A stretch of 64,000 bases of DNA from Qipengyuania flava. Its GTDB lineage: Bacteria; Pseudomonadota; Alphaproteobacteria; Sphingomonadales; Sphingomonadaceae. This document shows, one piece after another, positions 35,504 to 42,893 of this stretch (positions within the stretch are counted from its first letter, which is position 1; the number at the start of each line of letters is the position of its first letter). A program made the position numbers and the translations under genes. The stretch spans positions 1,178,001 through 1,242,000 of the forward strand of contig NZ_CP080410.1 in the NCBI RefSeq assembly GCF_019448255.1. The letters run 5' to 3'. The notes beneath the pieces are model-generated. The model did no database searches and was not told where the DNA came from. It saw nothing but the letters and a program-made list of their open reading frames with translations.

Positions 35504-36418
35504 ATGAGCGATACCGCCACACCCGACGTCGTCCCCGACAGCGAACACCGCGGCCTCGTCGCGCGCCTGCCGCAGGTGCCGCGCGACCTTGCGCAGCTGG
35601 CGCGCTTCGACCGGCCGATCGGCTGGTGGCTGCTGTTCTGGCCCTGTGCCTGGGGCGTCTGGCTTGCGGGGGCCGGCTGGCAGGTCGAGCTGGTCGCCTG
35701 GCTCCTCCTCGGCAGCATCGCGATGCGCGGGGCGGGCTGCGTCTACAACGACATCGTCGATGCCGATCTCGACCGGAAGGTCGCGCGCACCGCCGTGCGG
35801 CCAGTGGCGAGCGGGCGGATATCGAAGAAGACTGCCTGGGGCTGGCTCTTCGCGCTCTGCGCCGTCGGTCTGCTCGTGCTGTTGCAACTGCGCCCGATCG
35901 CACAAGGCGTGGCGCTGGCGAGCGTGGCGCTGGTGGCTGCCTATCCCTTCATGAAGCGTATCACCTGGTGGCCGCAGGCATGGCTCGGCATGGTCTTTAC
36001 TTGGGGCCTGCTGGTCGGCTGGAGCGAGATGCGCGCCGACAATCTCGACGCGCTCGCGGCGATGTACGTAGGCGCGGCGCTATGGGTGATCGGTTACGAC
36101 ACGATCTACGCCATGCAGGACCGCGAGGACGACGCGCTGGTTGGCATTCGTTCTTCCGCATTGCGTCTCGGCGGGCATGTAAAGGGCGGGGTCGCGTTGT
36201 TCTATGCCGGAGCGGTGGCGCTGTGGGCGCTTGCCTTCTGGCTCTACCGTGCGGACTGGGTCGCGCTGCTGGCGCTGGTGCCTGTTGCGGGTCACCTGTT
36301 GTGGCAGGTCGCGACGCTCGATGGCGAAGATCCCGGCAATCCGCTCGACCGTTTCCGCGCCAACCGCTGGACTGGGGCGCTTGTCGCGGCCGCCTGTTTC
36401 GTCGTGGGGAACGCCTGA
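35504..36418 (+). CDS. ubiA: 4-hydroxybenzoate polyprenyltransferase
   Basis: Membrane prenyltransferase attaching the polyprenyl tail to 4-hydroxybenzoate in ubiquinone synthesis. The 304 residues show about nine helices, the first Asp motif NDIVDADLDRKVARTAVRPVASG and the second YDTIYAMQDREDD. RFDRPIGWWLLFWPCAWG is the usual UbiA start. It is divergent from rsmE and shares one base with the SRAP gene (TGATG). The ubiquinone feeds the respiratory chain ending in the aa3 oxidase. Confidence 0.95.
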   Translation: MSDTATPDVVPDSEHRGLVARLPQVPRDLAQLARFDRPIGWWLLFWPCAWGVWLAGAGWQVELVAWLLLGSIAMRGAGCVYNDIVDADLDRKVARTAVRPVASGRISKKTAWGWLFALCAVGLLVLLQLRPIAQGVALASVALVAAYPFMKRITWWPQAWLGMVFTWGLLVGWSEMRADNLDALAAMYVGAALWVIGYDTIYAMQDREDDALVGIRSSALRLGGHVKGGVALFYAGAVALWALAFWLYRADWVALLALVPVAGHLLWQVATLDGEDPGNPLDRFRANRWTGALVAAACFVVGNA

Positions 36419-37044
36419 TGTGCAACCTTTACCGGATGACCAAGAACAAGGACGAGGTTGCGGCCTGGTTCGATGCGGTGAACGAGTTGGGCGGCGCCAA
36501 TTTCGGCGACGAAGTCTTTCCCGGCTATCCCGGCGTCGTGGTGGCCGAGGGCAAGCTCACCCAGATGAGCTGGGGTTTCCCGCTGGTGATGAAGGGCAAG
36601 AACGGCCAGCCGCTCAAGCCCAAGCCGGTCAACAACGCGCGCACCGACAAGCTCGACAGCTTCTTCTGGCGCTACAGCTTCGAGGAGCGCCGCTGCCTCA
36701 TCCCCGTCACCGGCTGGGCGGAGGCCGAGGGGCCGAAGGGCGGCAAGACGCGCACCTGGCTTTCGCGCCCCGATGCCGAGCTGTTCGCCGTCGCGGGCGT
36801 GTGGCGCGACAGCGAGGAATGGGGGCGCTGCTACTCCATGGTCATGACCGATGCTGCGGGCGCTGCATCCGAAGTCCACACGCGCATGCCGGTGCTGCTG
36901 CGCGAGGAGGATCGGGCCGTATGGACGCAAGGGTCGCCCGAGGAGGCGTTTGCGCTGTGCCGCCCGTGGGAGGGCGCGCTCGACCTCGACCGCACCGACC
37001 AGCCCTGGGCGGGCGCCGCGGCCAAGTCGAAGCGGCTGCTGTAA
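36418..37044 (+). CDS. SOS response-associated peptidase (SRAP, YedK/HMCES family)
   Basis: SRAP proteins trap abasic sites in single-stranded DNA as a covalent thiazolidine. The 208 residues keep the catalytic Cys2 (MCNLYRM), the Asn in VNNARTDKL, the Glu in TGWAEAEG and the His in SEVHTRMPVLL. The start codon overlaps the ubiA stop, so it is translated with ubiA; no LexA-like box is visible. trmL follows after 5 bases. Confidence 0.93.
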   Translation: MCNLYRMTKNKDEVAAWFDAVNELGGANFGDEVFPGYPGVVVAEGKLTQMSWGFPLVMKGKNGQPLKPKPVNNARTDKLDSFFWRYSFEERRCLIPVTGWAEAEGPKGGKTRTWLSRPDAELFAVAGVWRDSEEWGRCYSMVMTDAAGAASEVHTRMPVLLREEDRAVWTQGSPEEAFALCRPWEGALDLDRTDQPWAGAAAKSKRLL

Positions 37045-37049
37045 CCCCT

Positions 37050-37502
37050 ATGCGCATCGCCCTATTCGAGCCCGAAATCGCCGGGAATGTCGGCAATGTC
37101 ATGCGCCTATGCGCCTGCATGGGCGTGGGCGTGGACCTGATCGAACCGCTAGGCTTCCCGTGGGACGACCGCCGTGTCCGCCGTGCGGCGATGGATTACA
37201 TCGATCATGTCGAAGTGGTCCGCCATGAGGATTTCGATGCCTTCCGGGAAGCGCGAGCCGGGGCGCGGTTGGTGCTCTTCACCACGCGGGCCACGCAGTC
37301 TTCTTACGACTTCGCCTATGAAACGGACGATATACTCTTGTTCGGCAAGGAAAGCGCCGGGGTGACCGATGAAGTGCGGGCGGCGGTGGATGCAAGCGTA
37401 CGCCTGCCGATGCGTGCCGAGGTGCGGTCGCTCAACCTTGCGACCAGCGCCGGGATCGCGCTTGGCGAGGCGCTCCGGCAGACCGGGACGCTGCCTGGCT
37501 GA
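37050..37502 (+). CDS. trmL: tRNA (cytidine(34)-2'-O)-methyltransferase
   Basis: SPOUT enzyme that 2'-O-methylates the wobble base of tRNA-Leu. The 150-residue chain shows ALFEPEIAGNVGNVMRLCACMGVGVDLIEPLGF, LLFGKESAGV and the knot RSLNLATSAGIALGEALRQ. It is the last gene of the ubiA-SRAP-trmL run. The broken arsR-like gene follows after 68 bases. Confidence 0.94.
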   Translation: MRIALFEPEIAGNVGNVMRLCACMGVGVDLIEPLGFPWDDRRVRRAAMDYIDHVEVVRHEDFDAFREARAGARLVLFTTRATQSSYDFAYETDDILLFGKESAGVTDEVRAAVDASVRLPMRAEVRSLNLATSAGIALGEALRQTGTLPG

Positions 37503-37570
37503 CGTTCCACGGTGGACAACCTTGCCGGCGCGATTGAGCGACTCGGAAAGGCAATCTTAACCTTGGCACC

Positions 37571-37900
37571 ATGACGGACACCTTCGTCGCCCTTTAGGAC
37601 CCAACGCGCCGCTTCCTGCTGGACCGGCTGAGCGCTGAAGGCGGGCTGACTCTCACTGATCTCGCCGAAGACCTGCCGATGACGCGCCAGGCGGTCGCCA
37701 AGCATCTTTCCGTGCTCGAAGCCGCGGAACTGGTGGCGAGCGAGCGGGACGGGCGCTGCAAGCGCCACTACATCAACCCGATGCCGCTGGCGAAGATGGC
37801 GCGCCGCTGGCTCGGCCGGTTCGAGGATGTGCCTCTTGCCGCGATGGCCGGGTTCAACGCCGCGCCCGCCGAGGTCAGTCGACCCGTTTCCCGCCCTTGA
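37571..37900 (+). pseudogene. ArsR-type regulator interrupted by an in-frame amber codon
   Basis: Reading from ATG at 37571 gives MTDTFVAL, then TAG at 37595-37597, then DPTRRFLLDRLSAEGGLTLT and an ArsR-type winged helix (DLPMTRQAVAKHLSVLEAAELV, RHYINPMPLAKMARRWL) open to TGA at 37900. The TAG falls exactly where family members have the Ala of ALADPTRR. No ATG, GTG or TTG suitable for restart precedes the recognition helix; the next Met (37679) would remove half the domain. It is therefore a recently disabled gene, a sequencing error, or an unusual suppressed codon. Its 3' end overlaps the convergent amidohydrolase gene by 26 bases. Confidence 0.72.
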
Positions 37901-39137
37901 TCACCGCATCGACGTCGGCCAGCTCGCCGACATCGGCCAGCGGGTCGCCATCGACCGCAATCAGATCACCCCAGGCGCCGGGCTTGACGACGCCCACTTC
38001 GCCTTCCTGGCCGAGCGCCTCGGCCGCGTTGATCGTTGCGGCCTGGATCGCTTCGAGCGGGGTCATCCCGTATTCGACCATGACGCGGAACTGACCGCCG
38101 ACCAGCTCGTGCGGCATGACCGCTGCGTCGCTGGCGAAGACCATCTTCACGCCCGCCCTGTGCGCGCGGCGGAAATTGTCGCGCTGCGCCTGGCTGAGTG
38201 CGCGTTCCTTGGCGAGGTTTTCCTCCAACACCCCGTTCGCCGCGCCCTGGCTGAGCGTGTACTCGGTGTTGAAGATATCCATCGAGAAGAAGGTGCCGCG
38301 CTCCTTCGCGAGGCGGATTGCCTCGTCATCGGCGTAGCTTGCGTGTTCGATGGTGTCGAAACCGGCGCGGATGGCGGCCTTGATACCGGGTGCGCCATGG
38401 GCATGGGCGGCGGCCTTCAGGCCCCAGAAATGCGCTTCGTCGGCAATCGCGGTGAGCTCTTCGAGGCTTAGTTGCTGGATGCCGGGTGCTGTGTTGCGGC
38501 TGAAGACGCCGCCCGTGGCGCAGGCCTTGATGACCTCGGCCCCATACTTGCGCTGCTCGCGCACGCGCTTGCGCAGTTCTTCGGGGCTATCGCCGACGGC
38601 CGGGCTCTTCGCTTCGAAGCTGGGCGGCAGGAAGGTCTCGTCGCAATGCCCGCCGGTCGCGCCGAGCGCGTAGTTCGCGTTCACGATACGCGGGCCGATG
38701 ATCCAACCTTCCTCGATCGCCTGGTCGACACCGGCGACGTTGTAGTCGCTGTCGCCCACGTTGCGGATGGTCGTGAAGCCGATTTCCAGCATCGTGCGCG
38801 CGTTCGAAACGGCAATCGCGGTCCAGAAACGATCGGTGAACTGGAGGCCGGAATAGCCGCCGTATTCGGGCCGTCCGGACAGGTGCACATGCATGTCGAT
38901 CAGGCCGGGCAACAGCGTGTGCCCGGCAAGGTCGATCCGCTCCGCCCCTTCGGGGACGGCGCCGCCCGAGGTGACGCTCGACACCTTGCCATCGACGATC
39001 ACGACTACCGGGTTCGAGACATAGCGGCCGGTCTCCACGTCGAGCAGGCGGTCGGCGGTCACCGCGACCGTTTCGGCCGAAAGCGGGGCTGCGGATGCGG
39101 CGAGCGCGGCAAGGGCCGCCAGAACACTGGTCTTCAT
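37875..39137 (-). CDS. Exported amidohydrolase family protein
   Basis: A 420-residue metal-dependent amidohydrolase with a signal peptide (MKTSVLAALAALAASAAPLSA). Zn motifs are visible: LLPGLIDMHVHL, then AAAHAHGAPG with IEHASYADDE, and FASDAAVMPHEL with the catalytic Asp. The family includes imidazolonepropionase-like peptidases such as Xaa-Pro dipeptidases and organophosphate hydrolases. Substrate unresolved. The downstream start was taken, with GGGGGA before it; an upstream in-frame start would precede the signal peptide. Confidence 0.85.
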   Translation of the reverse strand: MKTSVLAALAALAASAAPLSAETVAVTADRLLDVETGRYVSNPVVVIVDGKVSSVTSGGAVPEGAERIDLAGHTLLPGLIDMHVHLSGRPEYGGYSGLQFTDRFWTAIAVSNARTMLEIGFTTIRNVGDSDYNVAGVDQAIEEGWIIGPRIVNANYALGATGGHCDETFLPPSFEAKSPAVGDSPEELRKRVREQRKYGAEVIKACATGGVFSRNTAPGIQQLSLEELTAIADEAHFWGLKAAAHAHGAPGIKAAIRAGFDTIEHASYADDEAIRLAKERGTFFSMDIFNTEYTLSQGAANGVLEENLAKERALSQAQRDNFRRAHRAGVKMVFASDAAVMPHELVGGQFRVMVEYGMTPLEAIQAATINAAEALGQEGEVGVVKPGAWGDLIAVDGDPLADVGELADVDAVIKGGKRVD

Positions 39138-39299
39138 GTGATTTCCCCCGGATGCGGCCTTGGAAAGAACGGCCATCCGGGGGAAAGTCATACACGAACC
39201 GGCTTTGCGGAAAAGGGCGGTCGCGGTCTGGGCGTGGGGGAGGCCGGTTTGTCCTTCGGATCGGGGCGAGGACCGAACAGCGGGCGGCGAGGCATGATC

Positions 39300-39671
39300 T
39301 CATTCATAGCTGACCACCTCGAATTCGATGCCGTCCCAGTCGAAGAAGTAGAACCGGCGCCCTGGTTCGTAATCGTCGTGCCCAAAGGGCTTGAGGCCGT
39401 GGGCGACCACCACCTTCTCGGCGGCGTCGAGATCGTCGACCGTAAAGGCGATGTGGTTGAGCGGGTGCCCCTTGGAGTAATCGCCCTTCACATGGTCGCC
39501 GGTGTAGAGCGCGAGGTAATCGTGATCATCGCCGACATGGAGGCTGTGGCCGCCCAGTTGCGATTCGCCCCTCCAGCGTTCGTGCCAGCCGAGCAGGTCG
39601 ACAAGCAGCGCAGCGCTGCGATCGGGATCGGTGACCGAGATATTGGCATGTTCAAGTTTGCCCTTGGGCAT
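39300..39671 (-). CDS. VOC family (glyoxalase/bleomycin-resistance fold) protein
   Basis: A 123-residue vicinal-oxygen-chelate protein. KLEHANISVTDPDRSAALLVDLLGW starts the first module, HPLNHIAFTVDDLDAAEKVVVAHGLKPFG the second, and RRFYFFDWDGIEFEVVSYE carries the terminal metal Glu. Candidates are a lactoylglutathione lyase-like or thiol-transferase role; the substrate is unknown. It is divergent from soxR with a SoxR-type dyad between, so it is a likely SoxR target acting on redox-cycling or electrophilic compounds. Confidence 0.86.
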   Translation of the reverse strand: MPKGKLEHANISVTDPDRSAALLVDLLGWHERWRGESQLGGHSLHVGDDHDYLALYTGDHVKGDYSKGHPLNHIAFTVDDLDAAEKVVVAHGLKPFGHDDYEPGRRFYFFDWDGIEFEVVSYE

Positions 39672-39738
39672 GGTGCATCTCCTGATTGGGGCCCTGCGCT
39701 GCGGCAGTGGCCCGGTGTCGATGCCGGGATAGATAGAA

Positions 39739-39756
39739 CCTCAACCTAACTTGAGA
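39739..39756. promoter_or_regulatory. SoxR-box-like dyad
   Basis: CCTCAACCTAACTTGAGA: the half-sites CCTCAA and TTGAGA flank CCTAAC and match the SoxR consensus (CCTCAAGTTAACTTGAGG) at 15 of 18 bases. It sits in the 116-base gap between the divergent VOC gene and soxR. SoxR distorts such a site from within an over-long promoter spacer; the exact -35/-10 boxes here were not fixed. Confidence 0.75.
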
Positions 39757-39787
39757 TCAACCTTTGAAAATGCCATGACTGTGATCG

Positions 39788-40225
39788 ATGAAATCGAGCG
39801 ACCTTCTCACCATCGGCGAATTGGCCGGACGCACCGGCCTCTCCGTCTCCGCAATCCGCTACTATGAGGGCAAGGGCCTGGTCGAGGCGCTGCGCACCAG
39901 CGGCAACCAGCGCCGGTTCCTTCGCGGGGACATCCGCCGGCTGAGCTTTATCCTGATTGCGCAGAAACTGGGACTCTCGCTGACCGAGATCGAGGACGCG
40001 CTGGCCTCGCTCCCACAAGGGCGAAACCCCACCGCCGCAGACTGGAAGCGCATCAGCGGCGAGATTCGCCGACGGATCGACGCGCAGATCACCGCGCTGG
40101 AGAAGGTGCGCGCGAATCTCGACGGATGCATCGGCTGCGGCTGCCTGAGCCTGAAGAAATGCGCTCTCTACAACCCGCAAGACGAGCGCGGTGCAGGCGC
40201 GCCGGGGCCCTGGGTTCTTCGCTAG
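39788..40225 (+). CDS. soxR: Redox-sensitive regulator SoxR
   Basis: MerR-family activator with a [2Fe-2S] switch. The 145 residues hold the winged helix TIGELAGRTGLSVSAIRYYEGKGLVEALRTSGNQRRF and the cluster cysteines C114, C117, C119 and C125 (CIGCGCLSLKKC, the CX2CXCX5C pattern unique to SoxR). soxS is absent outside enterics, so it should act directly on targets, the nearest being the divergent VOC gene. It overlaps the convergent phosphatase gene by 4 bases. Confidence 0.95.
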   Translation: MKSSDLLTIGELAGRTGLSVSAIRYYEGKGLVEALRTSGNQRRFLRGDIRRLSFILIAQKLGLSLTEIEDALASLPQGRNPTAADWKRISGEIRRRIDAQITALEKVRANLDGCIGCGCLSLKKCALYNPQDERGAGAPGPWVLR

Positions 40226-40749
40226 TACTCCGGCCCCAGATCCGCATCGAGGTCGCGCGGGCGGGCGAAATGGACCAGCGTCCCGCAGCCGTCGCGTAGG
40301 TCGGCCCAGTCCTCGATGTCGAGCTCGAACACGGCGAAGGCGGCGGTCGGGAACTTGACCTTGGCCTCGTCGTAGAGCGCGTTTTCGTTCTTGGGGGCGA
40401 CCAGCTCGAACAGCATGTCGCCAAGCCCCGGGTTGTGGCCGGACAGCATGAGCGTGTCGGCGTCGCCGCCCTTTTCGCGGATCACGTCCATGATCGTGTC
40501 TGTTCCGGCAAGATAGAGGCGCTCGTCCCATTCGGGCTTGAGATCGGGCAGGCCGACAGCGAGCGTGCGCTTCACGCGTTCGGCCGGGCTTGCGACGAGC
40601 CGGTCCCATTTCACCCCGTGATCGCGAATGTGCTGGCCGATAACCGCGGCGCCCTTGCGCCCGCGATCGTTCAGGCCCCGGTCGAAATCGCGCTTGTCGC
40701 TATCCCCCCAATCGGACTTGGCGTGGCGCAGAAGACCCAGGACTTTCAC
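40222..40749 (-). CDS. Histidine phosphatase family protein (SixA-like)
   Basis: A 175-residue histidine phosphatase. The catalytic RHG-type motif is LLRHAKSDWG with Arg8 and His9; VASPAERVKRTL and LSGHNPGLGDMLFEL provide the second Arg and His. SixA removes phosphate from phosphohistidine proteins in E. coli; here the target is unknown. The 3' end overlaps soxR. It is downstream of the sterol desaturase-family gene by 141 bases. Confidence 0.88.
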   Translation of the reverse strand: MKVLGLLRHAKSDWGDSDKRDFDRGLNDRGRKGAAVIGQHIRDHGVKWDRLVASPAERVKRTLAVGLPDLKPEWDERLYLAGTDTIMDVIREKGGDADTLMLSGHNPGLGDMLFELVAPKNENALYDEAKVKFPTAAFAVFELDIEDWADLRDGCGTLVHFARPRDLDADLGPEY

Positions 40750-40796
40750 GGCGCGTCGTTCTCCACTGGCGGGGCGCGATAACCTGCCCCTTGCGA

Positions 40797-40829
40797 CATA
40801 GGGGCCCGGGCAACGCCTGCCCGGACCCC
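40797..40829. terminator. Possible hairpin terminator
   Basis: AGGGG-CCGGGCA and TGCCCGG-CCCCT arms form a strong GC hairpin with one mismatch and a short loop in the 141-base gap between the fatty acid hydroxylase-type gene and the phosphatase gene. No T run follows on the minus strand, so termination is uncertain. Confidence 0.35.
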
Positions 40830-40890
40830 TGCTTTGCCAGTATGTAGCGCGTATGTCAGCGGGGTTGCGGAAATATTCCGCCGCTTGCGC

Positions 40891-41730
40891 CTAGCCCTGC
40901 GCCTGCGCCGCGGCCTGCTCGTCCACCTTGCGGCCCCAGCGGATCGGCTTGGCGACCGCGCGGAAGCGCTCCTTGTATTCCGGATGCTCGGTGCCCATCC
41001 AGCGGTCCCACCAGGTGAAGTAGAGCCCGAAATTGTAGTTGAAGGTGCTGTGGTGCAGGTCGTGGTGGGTGGTCGTGTTGATCCAGCCGACCCATTTGCT
41101 GTCGACCCAGCCGGCCGGCATGATCTCCACACCGGCATGGCCCATCACGTTGCGGATGATCTGGAACCAGATGAACACCAGGATGGCCATGCCGATGTAG
41201 GGAATGCCCATGAGACTGGTGGCGAGCAGGTAGAGCGGCACGAAGGCGGCCTCCGTGATCGCTTCCCAGATCGAGAAGCTGTAGGCGGTGAACGGCGTCG
41301 GCGTGCGCGACTTGTGGTGATGCAAGTGCGTGGCCTTGTAGAGCGCGCGGGCGTGCAGCGCGCGGTGCATCCAGTAGAAATAGGCGTCGTGCGCCACGAT
41401 CATCGCAGCCGCCTGCAGCATGAGCAAAACGGGCGAGAAACTGTCGAAATGGAACCGTATGATCCCGGCCTCGCGCAGGAACAGCGTCGCCAGTGTCGTC
41501 ACGCCGAAGAAGAACACGGTGCGCACGGAGGAGAGGATCTCCCGCCGGTAATCGGCAGGCGCTGCACGGCGGGTCTGGATCCTTCGGCGGTCGGCCCATC
41601 CCTTGAAGATGACGAGGATGGCAAACATCACCGAGGCCGCGACCACATAGCGAAAGAGGTCGAAATACATGACCTCTAGGATGTGGCCGCTGATCTTCTC
41701 GGCGAGGCTGGTGAGGGTTTCGGCGTTCAT
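40891..41730 (-). CDS. Sterol desaturase/fatty acid hydroxylase family protein
   Basis: Integral membrane di-iron oxygenase of 279 residues. The His boxes are visible: HDAYFYWMHRALH, HLHHHKSRTPTPF, and HHDLHHSTFNYNFG, with helices in between. Family members hydroxylate or desaturate lipids and carotenoids; Erythrobacteraceae make carotenoids, but CrtZ-type hydroxylases are shorter, so no carotenoid role is claimed. It is downstream of the AraC regulator gene, separated by a strong terminator. Confidence 0.88.
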   Translation of the reverse strand: MNAETLTSLAEKISGHILEVMYFDLFRYVVAASVMFAILVIFKGWADRRRIQTRRAAPADYRREILSSVRTVFFFGVTTLATLFLREAGIIRFHFDSFSPVLLMLQAAAMIVAHDAYFYWMHRALHARALYKATHLHHHKSRTPTPFTAYSFSIWEAITEAAFVPLYLLATSLMGIPYIGMAILVFIWFQIIRNVMGHAGVEIMPAGWVDSKWVGWINTTTHHDLHHSTFNYNFGLYFTWWDRWMGTEHPEYKERFRAVAKPIRWGRKVDEQAAAQAQG

Positions 41731-41797
41731 GGCGTTTCTCCCGTTGCGGTGTGGGAGAGGAATGGCAGGTGCACCGGCCAGCGTCGCCGCGGGTTCG

Positions 41798-41835
41798 AAA
41801 AATGCCGGTCAATTGCGAATTCGACCGGCATTTTT
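41798..41835 (-). terminator. Rho-independent terminator, 13-base perfect stem
   Basis: AAAAATGCCGGTC at 41798-41810 pairs perfectly with GACCGGCATTTTT at 41823-41835 over a 12-base loop. On the minus strand it begins at the stop of the AraC-type gene and ends in a T run, closing the helicase-AraC pair. Confidence 0.82.
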
Positions 41836-42893
41836 CAGTTCTGACCGATGGCTTCGCGCCGGAAATCCGACGGCGTGGTGCCGGTTTCGCTGCGGAACGC
41901 CCGGTTGAAGGTGGGCAGCGAATTGTAGCCAAGGTCCATCGCGATGGTGAGGACCGGAAGGTCGACCTTTTCCCTATCGGCGAGCAGCTCGCATGCCTCT
42001 GCTATGCGGTGGCGGTTGAGAAAGGCCGAGAAATTGCGATAGCCGAGCCGCTGGTTGATCAGCGAGCGCAGCCGGTGCTCGGGCGTGTCGAGATGCTCTG
42101 CAAGACCGGCGATGGTAAGGCCGGGAGTTCGATAGTGCCCGCCTGCCATCGCGGCTTCCAGCTTCTCCTTCAGCACCATTTCAGACGGAGAAAGCGTTTC
42201 ACCCGAGGCCTCTACCGGCCGATCCTCGACCGTTTCGACCATCAGGACGGGATCGGTGTCGAGCAGGGCGTGGCCTGCAAACAGGGTGAGCGCGAAGATC
42301 AAACCTGCGTTAGCAAGCTGGACGGGCGGGTAGGGGATCGCCTCGCCCACGATCAGCTCGAAAGTCAGGATGCCGCCCGCCTGCGCCGCGACAAGCAGGG
42401 GCAGCCACAGGCGAATGAGGCGGCGCTTCTCGATCAGATCGTCGGCGCGGTCAGCAAGGCCGATGCGCACGAGGTCCGCAATCAGCACCAGCGAGAGGAC
42501 GTGGATGACGTAAAAACCCATCGGATGGCCGATCCACCGCCCGACCGGCGTGTCGGCAGAGATGAAATTGCCCGAGAACCAGCTGAGGATAAGGATCGCC
42601 GCGCTGCCCAAGATCGCCCAGCGCGGGGGTGTGCGCTCGAACAGGGTCCGGGCAAACATCCAGATCCAGAAGGGGGTGAAGAGCGAGAATAGGTCGACCG
42701 CCGATTCCAGCCCCGTCTGCCCGCGCGCGATCAGGGGCGAGGAATTGAACAGGTAGGCAACCGCGCCCAGCAGCAGGCCGGCAAGGCTGATCTTGATCCC
42801 TGCGCGGGCGCGGCCTGCAACGAGCAGCAATAGCAGCAGGGTTGCCGCGCCGGCCGTGGCAATCCGCAGGGTCGTATCGAGCGCTTCGATCAT
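41835..42893 (-). CDS. Membrane-anchored AraC family regulator
   Basis: A 352-residue protein: the first 230 residues contain about seven hydrophobic helices, and the last 100 form an AraC-type double helix-turn-helix (LTIAGLAEHLDTPEHRLRSLINQRLGYRNFSAFLNRHR, then LTIAMDLGYNSLPTFNRAFRSETGTTPSDFRR). The topology is that of membrane-embedded AraC regulators in Sphingomonadales. The ATG overlaps the helicase stop by 4 bases. Targets are unknown; the sterol desaturase-like gene is the nearest candidate. Confidence 0.85.
   Translation of the reverse strand: MIEALDTTLRIATAGAATLLLLLLVAGRARAGIKISLAGLLLGAVAYLFNSSPLIARGQTGLESAVDLFSLFTPFWIWMFARTLFERTPPRWAILGSAAILILSWFSGNFISADTPVGRWIGHPMGFYVIHVLSLVLIADLVRIGLADRADDLIEKRRLIRLWLPLLVAAQAGGILTFELIVGEAIPYPPVQLANAGLIFALTLFAGHALLDTDPVLMVETVEDRPVEASGETLSPSEMVLKEKLEAAMAGGHYRTPGLTIAGLAEHLDTPEHRLRSLINQRLGYRNFSAFLNRHRIAEACELLADREKVDLPVLTIAMDLGYNSLPTFNRAFRSETGTTPSDFRREAIGQN

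Noticed and set aside
36418..37044. SRAP gene as part of an SOS or defence island
   Set aside because: The gene overlaps ubiA and precedes trmL; there is no LexA box, nuclease or other defence gene nearby, and SRAP is a common housekeeping factor.
40891..41730. Sterol desaturase-family gene as a carotenoid hydroxylase (CrtZ)
   Set aside because: At 279 residues it is much longer than CrtZ, and no crt gene is close by, so only the family name was used.
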